DNA from: Chryseobacterium sp. E1
GTDB lineage: Bacteria > Bacteroidota > Bacteroidia > Flavobacteriales > Weeksellaceae
Direction: 5' to 3'
Length of the DNA stretch: 64,000 nt
Assembly: GCA_019203745.1 (NCBI GenBank)
Contig: CP078104.1
Span: 4,774,001-4,838,000 of the forward strand
The notes below the pieces were generated by a model, which saw nothing but the letters and a program-made list of their open reading frames with translations, ran no database searches and was not told the DNA's origin. The first letter of the stretch is position 1. Each line of letters starts with the position of its first letter. Positions 38,321 through 48,641 of this stretch are shown here, one piece after another. The position numbers and the translations under genes are program-made.

Positions 38321-39555
38321 CTATTGAATTATACAGGCTGCAACAGTTGAATTAGAAGTTTCATCTACCAAAATTGCAGACCCTGTTGTTTTATTATTGA
38401 TAAAACTGTCATAGACCAAAGGTTGTGCCGTTCGCAGCGTAACTTTTACAATTTCATTAAGTTTGATTTCACTTTCTATAGGTTCACGGTTAAGCGTATT
38501 GACATTGATTTTATAGTCTACCTCTTTCACAATGGCTTTTACCAGTCTGCTGTTTTGCTGCAGCAGGTATTTATTGCCGGGCTGAAGCGGTTTCTGATCA
38601 AGCCAGCACAGAAGAACTTCCAGATCTTTTTCTACGGCAGGAAGCTCTTCTCCGGTTGCAAAAGATCTCCTCTGCTGATATCCAGATCGTGTGTGATATG
38701 AATAACAGCCGGCTGACCTTCGAACGCTTCCTCTTTTTCTACGCCATGAATTTCAATTTTAGAGATCTCACTGGTTAAACCTGCCGGAAGAATCTGAATC
38801 TCATCTCCTTTTTTGAATGTACCGCTCAGAATCTGCCCTGCATACCCTCTGTAATCATGCAGATCTTCTGTCTGAGGGCGGATGACATACTGCACCTGAA
38901 AACGGCTACCGTTATTTTTTTCTTCGTGTAAAGTTACCTCCTCAAGATATTCCAGAAGTGATTTTCCTGATACCATTCTGTTCTGGATGATGTGGTGACG
39001 ATATTATCTCCTTTCAGTGCTGAGATTGGGAAATAGCTTACGTCATTCAGTCCAAGATTTTCTGCTATTTTGGCATAGTCAGACTTTATGGTTTCAAAGA
39101 CTTCTTCCGAATAATCTACCATATCCATTTTGTTGATGGCTACGGCTACTTTTTTAGTTTTAATAATGAAGCGATGATAGAATGTCTCCTGGTCTGCTCA
39201 ATCACTCCTTTTCTTGCATCGACAAGAATGACCATCAGTTCGGAATTGGATGCTCCGGTAATCATATTCCGGGTATATTGTACATGGCCCGGAGCATCAG
39301 CAATGATAAATTTTCTTTTGCGGTTGAAAAATAGCGGTAGGCAACATCAATGGTGATTCCCTGCTCTCTTTCTGCACGCAGACCATCCGTTAAAAGGGCA
39401 AGGTCTACTCCGTCTTCATTTTTATTTTTAGAATGTTTTTCAAGTACTTCCAACTGGTCCTGTAAAATACTTTTGCTATCGTAAAGCAGTCTTCCGATAA
39501 GGGTACTTTTACCGTCATCTACGCTTCCTGCTGTTATAAATCTTAATATATCCAT
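38321..39555 (-). CDS. cysN: Sulfate adenylyltransferase, GTPase subunit (frames broken)
   Basis: About 411 residues, an elongation-factor-like GTPase that drives APS formation. G1 is FITAGSVDDGKSTLIGRLLY. The switch region is EREQGITIDVAYRYFST. The continuing frames include an NKMDMVDYSEEVFETIKSDY segment (G4), YFPISALKGDNIV, and C-terminal beta-barrels (VQYVIRPQTEDLHDYRGYAG; VIHITHDLDISRGDLL). Breaks near 39320, 39270, 39130, 38975 and 38660. It ends 5 bases before cysE starts. No CysC kinase domain follows, so sulfate stops at APS. Confidence 0.85.
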
Positions 39556-39572
39556 CCGATTTTTGTTATAAA

Positions 39573-39660
39573 TAATGAGTAATGGGCAATGAGTAATATT
39601 TTGATGTTTAAGTAGTAAATACGGTGTATCCGATTACTTATTACTCAATGCTGATTGCTT
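39573..39660 (-). repeat. Inverted pair of heptamer arrays between cysD and cysN
   Basis: Units taatgag, taatggg, caatgag, taatatt (39573-39600) face attactt, attactc, aatgctg, attgctt (39633-39660). The arms are largely complementary, so the RNA could fold into a long hairpin in the cysD-cysN gap. The cysD stop codon (39659-39661) lies at the edge of the second arm. Confidence 0.65.
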
Positions 39661-40570
39661 ATCTAAAAATAGCCTCCTTTTTCCTGTCTTCCATGGCCGC
39701 TTCCGTTACCCTGTCATCGATACGGGTTTCTCCTCTTTCGGAAATTCTGGTGGCAACAATTTCTTCGATTACGGCATCTATTGTAGCTGCGCTGGATTCT
39801 ACGGCTGCAGTACAGGTCATATCTCCTACCGTTCTGTAGCGTATTTTTTTGGTGGCAACAATATCTCCCGGTTCTAAAAGCACATAAGGTGAATTCGCCA
39901 GCCATTGTCCGTTAAGGTCTACCACCTCCCTTTCATGCGAAAAATAAATGGATGGCAATGCAATTTTTTCTTTGCGGATATAATTCCAGATATCAAGCTC
40001 TGTCCAGTTGCTGATAGGGAAAACTCTTACATTTTCTCCTTTATGGATTTTTCCGTTGAAGATATTCCAAAGCTCAGGACGCTGAAGTTTGGGATCCCAC
40101 TGCCCGAATTCATCACGAACGGAGAAGATTCTTTCTTTTGCTCTTGCTTTTTCTTCATCTCTTCTGGCTCCTCCGATGCAGGCATCAAATTCAAATTCTT
40201 CTATGGTGTCTAATAAAGTGTAGGTCTGAAGCCAGTTTCTGCTTGGGAATTTTCCTTTAGATTCGGTTAACTTTTTACTTTTTATGGTATCCTCAACTTT
40301 TCTTGCTACGAGATTCACATTCAGCTGATCTACCAGCTGATCACGGAATTCCAATACCTCAGGGAAATTGTGTCCGGTATCTACATGTACAAATGTAAAA
40401 GGGATTTTCCCATGAAGAAATGCTTTTCTTGCCAGGTGAGCGAGTACAATACTGTCTTTTCCTCCACTGAATAGCAAAGCCGGGCGTTCAAACTGTCCCG
40501 CAACTTCTCTTAAAATATAAATGGATTCTGACTCCAGCTGATCTAAGTAATTTAATTGTTGTATTGACAT
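39659..40570 (-). CDS. cysD: Sulfate adenylyltransferase, catalytic subunit
   Basis: An intact 303-residue ATP-pyrophosphatase-type adenylyltransferase making APS from sulfate and ATP. The PP-loop is LLFSGGKDSIVLAHLARKAF. Other conserved stretches are PFTFVHVDTGHNFPEVLEFR, CIGGARRDEEKARAKERIFS and RVFPISNWTELDIWNYI. It starts 9 bases after cysH ends and precedes cysN with a hairpin-forming repeat pair between them. Length is normal. Confidence 0.95.
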   Translation of the reverse strand: MSIQQLNYLDQLESESIYILREVAGQFERPALLFSGGKDSIVLAHLARKAFLHGKIPFTFVHVDTGHNFPEVLEFRDQLVDQLNVNLVARKVEDTIKSKKLTESKGKFPSRNWLQTYTLLDTIEEFEFDACIGGARRDEEKARAKERIFSVRDEFGQWDPKLQRPELWNIFNGKIHKGENVRVFPISNWTELDIWNYIRKEKIALPSIYFSHEREVVDLNGQWLANSPYVLLEPGDIVATKKIRYRTVGDMTCTAAVESSAATIDAVIEEIVATRISERGETRIDDRVTEAAMEDRKKEAIFR

Positions 40571-40579
40571 TGTTTCTTT

Positions 40580-41288
40580 TTATTGATGAATATGTAGACC
40601 GCATTCCTTTTTGTTGGCATCTTCCCACCACCAGCGGCCGGCTCTGAAATCTTCCCCTTCTTTGATTGCTCTGGTGCAGGGAGCACATCCTATGCTTACA
40701 AATCCTTTTTATGAAGGTGATTGTAAGGTAAATGATGATCTTTAACATACGCTGTCACCTGTTCCGTCGTCCAGTGAAGGATGGGATGAAATTTTATGAT
40801 CTTATCCGGATCCCATTCTAATTGAGGCATATTCTGTCTGTTGGCAGAGTGTTCAGATCTCAGACCTGTGATCCAGACTTCATAGCCTTCCAGTGCTTTT
40901 CTTAAAGGATGAACCTTTCGGATGGTACAGCATGCTTTCCTCTGCTCTACAGACTGATAAAATGAGTCAGGTCCGTTTTCTGTGACAAATTTTTTCAATT
41001 CTTCCGTATCCGGATAATAGGTTTTGATCTCTTTTTGAAAAAAGCCCTGGTATTGGTCCATGTTTCATAGGTCTGCTCAAAAAGGCGGCCTGTATCAAGA
41101 GTAAAAATATCAATATCCAGGTTTTTGATCAGATGAGTGATTACCTGATCTTCATAACTAAAACTGGTGGAAAATATCACCTTTCCCGGGAATCTGTTGG
41201 CTAATACCTCTAATCCATTGTCCTGAAAATAGCTTTCTGAAGCAACTTCCAGAAGTTTTTCAAATTCATTTTTCAGATTGTTTTCCAT
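40580..41288 (-). CDS. cysH: Adenylyl-sulfate (APS) reductase (frames broken)
   Basis: About 236 residues of the PAPS/APS reductase family. The PP-loop-like region is VIFSTSFSYEDQVITHLI. Two cysteine pairs are visible: RKACCTIRKVHPLRKAL and SIGCAPCTRAIKEGEDFRAG. Such paired Cys-Cys...CxxC sites bind the 4Fe-4S cluster of APS-specific reductases, which fits the absence of an APS kinase. The conserved GLRSEHSANRQN is present and the end is KKECGLHIHQ. Breaks near 41060 and 40710. First structural gene after the Rrf2 regulator. Confidence 0.85.
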
Positions 41289-41310
41289 ATCCTATTGAAA
41301 TTAAGTCTTG

Positions 41311-41351
41311 CAAATATATACAAAATTCTATAACTCCTATCAAAATAGTAG
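41311..41351 (-). promoter_or_regulatory. Promoter and candidate operator of the sulfur operon
   Basis: On the minus strand a -33 TTG (41341-41343) and a -7 TATATTTG (41311-41318) are 22 bases apart, between the Rrf2 gene and cysH. The inverted repeat CTCCTAT-caaa-ATAGTAG (41334-41351; 6 of 7 positions paired) is centred on the -33 element, so a bound protein would block the polymerase. The neighbouring Rrf2 regulator is the obvious candidate. Confidence 0.65.
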
Positions 41352-41369
41352 AATTTAAATAAAAAATTT

Positions 41370-41786
41370 TTATTCCTTTGTAATAAACTTAGTAAGAGTG
41401 GCTTCCATCATACTTTTTCTGGTCTTTTCACGAACAATCATCAGTTCTTTCCTCAGATAACAGACTGCTTCATCTACACAGTCGTCACAGGCTTCATAGA
41501 AATTTAAAGACACACATGGGGTAAGGGCAATAGGCCCATCAAAAATACGGTAAATATCTGCTAATGACACCTCATCGGGTGATTTTAAAAGATAATACCC
41601 TCCTACTTTACCCTGTTTGCTGTTGACAAGTTTGGCTCTTTTAAGCTCTAGAAGAATCTGTTCCAGAAATTTCTTGGGAATGTTTTCGTCCTGTGCAATA
41701 ACGGAAGTTGGCAGAAAGCCCTGGTTATAATTCCTTGCTAATCTGACCATTGCTTTAAGCGCATATTTGCAACGTTTCGACATCAT
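41370..41786 (-). CDS. Rrf2 family transcriptional regulator
   Basis: An intact 138-residue Rrf2 protein. The winged helix is KRCKYALKAMVRLARNYNQG with the recognition part IPKKFLEQILLELKRAKLVN and wing SKQGKVGGYYLLKSPDEVSL. Cysteines at PCVSLNFYEACDDCVDEAVC could bind an Fe-S cluster or zinc, as in IscR-like members. CymR, the cysteine-metabolism regulator of Firmicutes, belongs to this family. Here the gene sits directly upstream of cysH, so it probably senses sulfur or cysteine status and controls the operon. Confidence 0.9.
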   Translation of the reverse strand: MMSKRCKYALKAMVRLARNYNQGFLPTSVIAQDENIPKKFLEQILLELKRAKLVNSKQGKVGGYYLLKSPDEVSLADIYRIFDGPIALTPCVSLNFYEACDDCVDEAVCYLRKELMIVREKTRKSMMEATLTKFITKE

Positions 41787-41862
41787 AATTCCCGCAAGTT
41801 ATGATAAATTATCTGATAAATGAAATGTTTTGTGATGAAGAAGTTTTTGATGTGGATGCTGT

Positions 41863-41918
41863 GAACCACCCCGTCAAAAAATCTTTGAATTTTCGCCACC
41901 CCTCCACAGGAGGGGAAT
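41863..41918. repeat. Hairpin-bearing dispersed element, copy 2 (inverted)
   Basis: Reverse-complement match to 32013-32069: 'accaccccgtcaaaaa', 'cttgaatttttgg'-type block and the CCCCTCC / GGAGGGG hairpin. It lies between the Rrf2 regulator and the acetyltransferase gene. The two copies bracket the sulfur operon. Confidence 0.65.
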
Positions 41919-41952
41919 TGCAAGACCTTCGTTTGTAATGTGAGACACAAGT

Positions 41953-42446
41953 TTACTCTTTCTGTAAAACAAAATAAGCCAGCTCTCTGTCTTCTCGCTC
42001 AAGATTTTCAACTCTGCTGAAACCGCTTTTTAAAAGTACTTTTTGAGACCCGATATTATCCAGATCGGTTACTGCCACGATATTTTTCTTATGATTCAGT
42101 GAGGAGCAATAGTCAATAAGTGCTTTACAGACTTCTGTACCAAGCCCTTTTCCCCAATAATTTTCGTCTAAGGTATACCCTATTTCTATCTGTTCCGGAT
42201 TGTCCAAAAATACTCTGGCAAGGCACATTCCCACAAAATCATCAGTTTGGGTGTTGAATATCCCCATCTACTGAATGGTCCTTCTTTGTAGTCTGCCAAT
42301 GCTTTATCAAACATTTCTTTATACTCCTCATGAGTTTTGTAAGGCAGATAGCGAGTAACGTTTTCATTGTCAAAAAGATTGGAGAATAAAGGAAGCTCTT
42401 CGGGCGTAAATTCACGAATAATGATCGTGTCATTTTTATATTTCAT
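41953..42446 (-). CDS. GNAT acetyltransferase, RimJ/RimL type (one frameshift)
   Basis: About 165 residues. It opens IIIREFTPEELPLFSNLF and DNENVTRYLPYKTHEEY. After a break near 42250 the acetyl-CoA-binding core follows: IEIGYTLDENYWGKGLGTEV (motif A, G-x-G-x-G) and NIGSQKVLLKSGFSRVENL. Similar to ribosomal-protein N-acetyltransferases by layout; the true substrate cannot be known. Located just outside the sulfur operon on the same strand. Confidence 0.8.
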
Positions 42447-42571
42447 AGGAATGAATAGAATGTAAATATTTAATACATGAATAAAATTAGGTAAATAAAT
42501 CTGAAATTATGACTTAATACCCATTTAATATAAAAAATGGGCTTAAAATAAACCGATCATTGCTGAAAAAG

Positions 42572-42596
42572 AAGATGAGCTCATTGAGCTCATCTT
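42572..42596 (-). terminator. Terminator of the metallopeptidase gene
   Basis: Perfect 10-bp stem AAGATGAGCT / AGCTCATCTT with a 5-base loop. On the minus strand it leads into a T-rich run. Confidence 0.75.
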
Positions 42597-42669
42597 AATC
42601 CTGTACCATATCAAAAATACAGGTAAAATATGGATGTTTGACAAATTTCTAGCGATATACCGTTTGATC

Positions 42670-44810
42670 TTATTTTTAATGAATTTCTGAGAGGATTTCC
42701 CTAAAGAAGTTTCAATATCAATTAAATAAGTTCCGTTCTGGCAGTTTTTAAGATCAACTTTATGGCCATTAACCGGGGCGTTAATCTTTCTTCCGGACAA
42801 ATCATAAACAGTAATTGATTTAATTTCTCCTTTTGTTTTAATATTCAAAACATCAGAAGCCGGATTAGGATAAACAGAAGTTTCCGGGCCTGTTGCCGGA
42901 ATATCTTTATTGGACAGTATATTACAAGGCGTTGTGATGCTGCCAAATGGTTGTGTGTTGTATGCAAACTCAGTTACAGAATAATTTGAACCATTTGCCC
43001 CCACACTCAGTTTGAAATAACCGTTAATGCTGTAGCCATCGAATTGATTTCTAAAACCAACATAAGCTGTTTTTCCGGACCAGGTAGTATAGGTAGGAGT
43101 ATACACATCCAGTTGTCCGGGAGTACCAAGTGGATACCCTATATTATTTGCATTAGTGATGGTAGTACAGGCTGGAATTAAACTGATATTTCTGGTTCCT
43201 GTTTCGCAAACTAATCCTTTCCAATAAGTTTCCAATTTTAACTGATTGGCAGCATAATACCAGGCGCCATATCCTGCATCATCACTAAGTTCCGGGTTAA
43301 TTATAAAATATTTCCAAGTTGCTCCGGAGTTGGTTGTTACTGTTGTTGCTGTTGGATTGGCATAGCTTTCTAATGGAGTTCCGGTCACTATTTTATAAGG
43401 ATCTTTATAAGAGAAAGTTAATGCTAAAGCTGTTGTTGATCCTAATGAAGCTGCTCCACCTGTTATAGCTGGATTCAGGAACGTAATTGATGAATTCAGG
43501 ACCTGACTTTTTGGATGACTGGTTGCCGCGCCATTTATGGTAAGTGTAGCAGTAGTAGGGCTTGTAACTACTATACTTGCAGCTAGTCCTGCTGGTAATG
43601 AAGATGTGAAATGGGTTCCCGAAACAAGAGTTGTTCCATTTGGTACAGCAAATGTTGCTGAATTTAATGTAATTGTTGATGTAGGAGCAGAGGCTACTGT
43701 TCCATCTAATGACACTGCTCCATTATTGTTTAAGTTTTCTGTAAATGTACTGTTGTTAAGTGTTAACCTAGGCGGAGTATTGGCAACTCCGGTTGCTAGT
43801 TGGCAGGTTGCCATAAATTTGTTCTTGAAGGATGATTCAATGCGGCTATCATTCTGTTGACCTGCCCAATGGTAAACATTTTATAACAACCGGCAGATCC
43901 GTTGTATCCCATATAGTTTTCAACGTTTACTTTCTGTCCAAGACAATTGTTGCCAGCTGTACATCCTAATCCGGAAGAATTATTTTCTACAGGGGTGTCT
44001 GCAACTCCATCACCATCATTACCAGGATTTCCGGTTGAACAAAGAACATTGAACGTGTGTTGAAGATTGAGCCAGTGCCCAAATTCGTGAGTGAATGTAT
44101 CAGAAAACTCATTTGAAGCTACTGTTCCTGCAGCATTGAATATATAACGTCCATTATAAACAACTCTGGCTGTATTTACTGAAGTCATGTATGAATCCGG
44201 ATACCAGGCAACTCCTGAGTTATATAGGTCTTTATCAGCATAAAGATCATTTTGGATATACACATTCATATACTTTGTATTATCCCAGGCATCTGCACCA
44301 ATTTGTGCATCATACCCGCCACCATTGCCATATCCACCTTTGAAAGGATGAAATACCACTCCGCTGGTTGCTTTTCCGGTGGGGTCAATTTTAGCTAAAC
44401 GGAATTCAATGCTTAATGAACTTCTAATGGATTGGAAGTCAGGATCTACAGTATTTGAATCAGTGTTAATTCCATTGAAATTTAAGTTGATTTGTTCCAG
44501 TAAGTCAACTACTTTTTGGTAATTTACTTTTACATCACTTTGAGATTCTCCGTATACATGGAAAACCACAGGGATGATGTAGGTTGGGTTTTTGATACTG
44601 TTACTCAATGATCTTTTGTCTGAACCCATTTTTTTATGAAATCTTGAGTATATTTCTCAAAATTTTCATATTCAGCCTTAGATTCAGGATGCCGCTCAAA
44701 ATGTTTTTTCATCATTTCATCAGCTTTACACTCATGAGGTCTTTTTTCTTGTGCAAAACCTATTATTGGAAATAGGGAAACAAGTGCTAGTAATTTAAAT
44801 TTTTTTTCAT
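42670..44810 (-). CDS. T9SS-secreted M43 zinc metallopeptidase (frames broken)
   Basis: About 715 residues. A signal peptide from 44810 (MKKKFKLLALVSLFPIIGFA) is followed by a propeptide. The catalytic domain carries the metzincin motif HEFGHWLNLQH and the conserved NYMGYNGSAGCYKMFTIGQ with its Met-turn. The C-terminal part is repeat-rich beta sequence ending in a type A sorting signal, VYPNPASDVLNIKTKGEI to GTYLIDIETSLGKSSQKF. Breaks near 44795, 44637 and 43805, and probably an A lost near 42675 so that the frame runs past its true stop. Pappalysin-like enzymes cut extracellular proteins. Confidence 0.8.
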
Positions 44811-44891
44811 AAATTTTTGGATTTGGTTGTTAATAAATTATTTGAATAATCAAATTGTTTTGTGCTTAACTTTATGTGGTGTGTGGTGTTT

Positions 44892-46156
44892 TTAACTAAA
44901 TCTTTCAGGGTTGAATATCTTGGTCTCAACCGTTGGCTTTTGGTCATTGGCAATTTCGGAGACCGTTTTCCCGAAAACAGGGCCGAGACTTAATCCCATC
45001 ATTCCGCCGCCACCAGCAATAATGAGATTCTTTAATTGGGAAGACCTGCCTAAATACGGAAGACCGTCCGGAGCGCAGGGTCTGTATCCAAACCAAATTT
45101 CAGATTCTTTGGGTGTTTTAACCTGAAAATCGGGTAAATATTTAGGAATGGACTGAACGATTCCTTCCACCCTTTTCATATTAATTTTATCCTTATGGGA
45201 GGCCAGCTCCATCGTTCCGCCAAAACGGATCTGTCCGTTCATAGGAGTTACCGCTACTCTAGCCTCAAGCAATAAGGCGGCATGTTCTAATGTATTGAGA
45301 GGATTTTCCGGTTGGTGCATGAATGAATATCCTTTCCCGGGCATTAATTGAATTTTAATCCCTGCTTTTTGAGCAAGTTCCGGCAAGAATGAGCCTCCCG
45401 TCATGATATATTGGTCTGCCGTAAATTCTTTACCATTGGCAATAACCGTTTTGATATTATTTCCAGAAGTTTCAAACTGTGTTACTTGATGTTGAGTATG
45501 AAAAATGACACCATTATTTTTAAGATAAGAGATCATTTGTTTCATCAGTTTCACGGGATTCATATGACCGTCGCATTTATAATTCACTCCACCCATTACG
45601 TCCAGCCGGGCATTGGGTTCCATTTCCTGAATTTCTGATCGATCCAGAATATCAACGGGTAATCCCAGATTGATTGCCTTGTAAGCCAATTCGGTCTCCT
45701 CTTCTGCTACTTTCTCTGTTTTATAAAGCATTAGAATGCCATTTTGATTGAGCTCAAAATCAAATTCATCTTTTTGGGCAATTTCATCATATAATCTGCT
45801 GCTAGCAAGATTAAGATCCCGGATGGCAGCAGCAGAATGATCAACATGTTTCTGATTGGAATGTTTCAAAACTTCAATCCCCAGGATACCAACCTGGAAT
45901 TGAGTGAAGGTTTTACATAAAACGGACTTTTACTGTCAAACATCCATCGTATTCCCTGAGCAACTACGCCCGGTGCTGCCAATGGGGTAAAATGACTGGG
46001 CACAATCATTCCTGCATTTCCATAAGAACAATTGTTGGTAAGATCATTCTGTTCAAGAATTTCCACCTGCCAGCCTTTCTGTAAAAGATAATATGCTGAG
46101 CTTAATCCTGCTATTCCTGCACCGATGATCAGTGCTTTTCCTTTATTCTGTGCCAT
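44892..46156 (-). CDS. FAD-dependent D-amino-acid (D-hydroxyproline) dehydrogenase (one frameshift)
   Basis: About 421 residues of the DadA/glycine-oxidase family. The FAD dinucleotide fold is MAQNKGKALIIGAGIAGLSS, then LEQNDLTNNCSYGNAGMIVP. The C-terminal FAD contact is LIIAGGGGMMGLSLGPVFGK, with GYRPCAPDGLPYLGRSS. One break near 45868. In this operon it is the last step acting on the epimerised cis-4-hydroxy-D-proline, giving the Pyr4H2C substrate of the DHDPS-family enzyme. The ATG at 46156 is chosen over an earlier one because it starts the dinucleotide fold and follows the epimerase by 8 bases. Confidence 0.8.
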
Positions 46157-46164
46157 ACGCTTGT

Positions 46165-47162
46165 TTACATTACCTGAAAACCCTGCCAATAAGGATCTTC
46201 ATCATCAATAATAATATGATTATAGCCGGTAATTCTGGCCCAGCCTTCTACTGACGGAATAATGGCTGGCCTTCCGTTAACAGTTGTGCTTCCTTCAATT
46301 CTCCCGATAAACTGGGAACCGATATAGCTTTCATGAATAAATTCTTCCCCTTTCTTCAGTTTTCCTTCGCATACCATTGAGCCATTCTTGCTGAAGTTCC
46401 TGTACCGCATGGAGAACGATCCAGAGCATTTTCTCCTACTAACACTGCATTTCTTCCACTCGCTTTAGGATCTGTAGGTTTCCCCGTCCACTGAATGTGG
46501 CTTAATCCGGTAATGTGTTCAATTTCCGGATGAATGAATTCATATTTTTCATTGAGTAATTTTCGGATAAGTTTTCCATAATGGATGAGCTGGCTGGCCG
46601 TAAAATCAGAGATGTCTCTAAAGTTTTCCTGAGGATCTATAATGGCATAAAAGTTTCCGCCATAAGCGACGTCAGCACTTATTAAGCCGAGATCCGGACA
46701 TTCAACTTCCAGATTTTCTGCATACAGAAAAGACTTTACGTTGGTGAGTTTTACCGATTTTACTTTTTTTCCTTCCTGTAAGTAATCAATAAGAATAAGA
46801 CCTGCAGGAGTTTCAAGTCGTAATTTTCCCGGAGTTTTAGGAACAACAAGGCCTTCTTCAATAGCAATGGTAACGGTTCCGATTGTTCCGTGTCCGCACA
46901 TAGGAAGACATCCGCTGGTTTCTATATATAAAACTCCGATATCATTATTTTCATCAGCAGGAGGATACAGAATACTTCCGCTCATCATATCATGACCACG
47001 GGGCTCAAACATTAATCCCTTTCTTATCCAGTCGTATTCTTTCATGAAATGAAGACGGCGTTCCATCATGGAATTTCCTTTTAAAATGGGTGCTCCTCCT
47101 GCAACAAGGCGTACAGGACATCCACAGGTGTGAGAATCTATACAAAAAAATGTTCTGTTCAT
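46165..47162 (-). CDS. 4-hydroxyproline 2-epimerase (one frameshift)
   Basis: About 332 residues of the proline racemase family. Both active-site cysteines are present: the first in LPMCGHGTIGTVTIAIEEG near residue 90, the second in DRSPCGTGTSARMAQWYA. A Cys at the first site argues for an epimerase and against the trans-3-hydroxyproline dehydratases, which carry Ser/Thr there. It starts by overlapping the dehydrogenase stop upstream (ATGA). The break near 46390 leads to MVCEGKLKKGEEFIHESYIG and an end in ITGYNHIIIDDEDP. Confidence 0.85.
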
Positions 47163-48641
47163 ATTGTCTGTAATTTTAATGATCCTGAATTGACTGCTCC
47201 ATCTACTATTCTGCTGATTTGTAATGGGTTGTCATTCTTTAGCTCTTCCGGTAAAAATTCATCCGGCCAATTCTGAAAAGAAATAGGACGGACAAAGCGT
47301 TTAACAGCATCCGGTCCCACAGAAGTAAAACGGGAGTCTGTAGTGGAAGGAAACGGCCCTCCATGCTGCATAGCATACACAACTTCAACTCCTGTAGGCA
47401 TTCCGTTGAATAATAATCTTCCGCATTTATCTCTCAGAAGATTGATCAGCATCGTATTATCCCTTACATCTTCATGGGTAGCGGCAATGGTGATGGTTAG
47501 CTGCCCTTTTAACTGCTGGGTGATCTTCGTTATCTCTTCGTCTGTTTCACACGCTACAACAATACCAAACGGGCCAAAGACTTCTTCACTCAATACAGGA
47601 TTATTGAGGAAGGTTTCGGCATTTGTCTTTATCACTGAAGCACTTCCCTGATTATTATCTGCTTCTGATGAAGCAATTATTTCAACATCTGTCTGTTGTG
47701 TTGCCCTATTTCTGTTTTTTTCAAAACTTTCAAATATCCCTTTGTTAAGCATTTTAGCAGGAGCCATGTTTTGAATTTCTTCTTTTAATGCCTTGATAAA
47801 ATGGTCAAGTGGTTTCCCTTTCAAAGCAATAAACACTCCCGGATTGGTACAAAATTGTCCAACTCCTAATGTTAAAGAAGTACTATATTCTTTGGCTAAT
47901 GTTTCAGCTTTGTTTTCAAGCAAGTTTTGAAATGCAAATACAGGATTGATACTTCCCATTTCTGCAAATACAGGAATAGGATTTTCACGGCTGTTGGCAA
48001 TATCAAACAGAGCTTTTCCACCCTGGAAAGAACCAGTAAACGCAACTGCTCTGATGTCTTTATGGTGAGTGAGATAAGCTCCGATTTCATAGGATGTTCC
48101 GGTAATATGGCTAAAGATCCCTTCAGGCCATCCAAATGCATTTACAACTGCGGTGATAGCATCCGCCATCATTTGTGAAGTCTTAGGATGTGCCGGATGT
48201 GCTTTTATAATGACAGGGCAGCCTGCCCCGATGGCACTGGCAGTATCTCCTCCCGCAGTAGAAAATGCAAAAGGAAAATTACTGGCTCCGAAAATCACTA
48301 CAGGTCCGATGCCTACATTGTATTTTCTAAGATCTCCTTTTGTTTTTCAGGCTGGGCAAGGTCTATTCTGGATTCCGTATAGGTTCCGGCAGCAACGGCT
48401 TTGGCATAGCTTCTCCATTGTCCTACAGTTCTGGTTTTTTCACCAATAAGTCTGGCTAATGGCAATGAAGTTTCGGTATGAGTAATAGCCAAAAGGTCTT
48501 CTCCCAAAGCTTCAATCTGATCAGCGACAGCATTCATAAATTCTGCCCGTTCAGTGACTGTCGTGTTTTTAAGAATTGAAAGGCTTCAACAGCCATCTGA
48601 ATTCTTTTGTCAATATTTTGTGTTGATGTTTCTTCCATCAT
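47159..48641 (-). CDS. 2-oxoglutarate semialdehyde dehydrogenase-like ALDH (frames broken)
   Basis: About 494 residues of the aldehyde dehydrogenase superfamily. NAD(P)-binding is at GGDTASAIGAGCPVIIKAHP and AVAFTGSFQGGKAL. The general base Glu is in VFAEMGSINPVF and the catalytic Cys in SLTLGVGQFCTNPGVFIAL. The start pair ATG ATG at 48641 overlaps the upstream gene's stop by four bases. One break near 48320. In this operon it should oxidise 2-oxoglutarate semialdehyde to 2-oxoglutarate, the last step of hydroxyproline catabolism. Confidence 0.85.

Noticed and set aside
42543..42669. C-terminal extension of the M43 protease
   Set aside because: The sorting domain normally ends just after KFIK; the extra residues follow a short A-run where one missing base explains loss of the stop.
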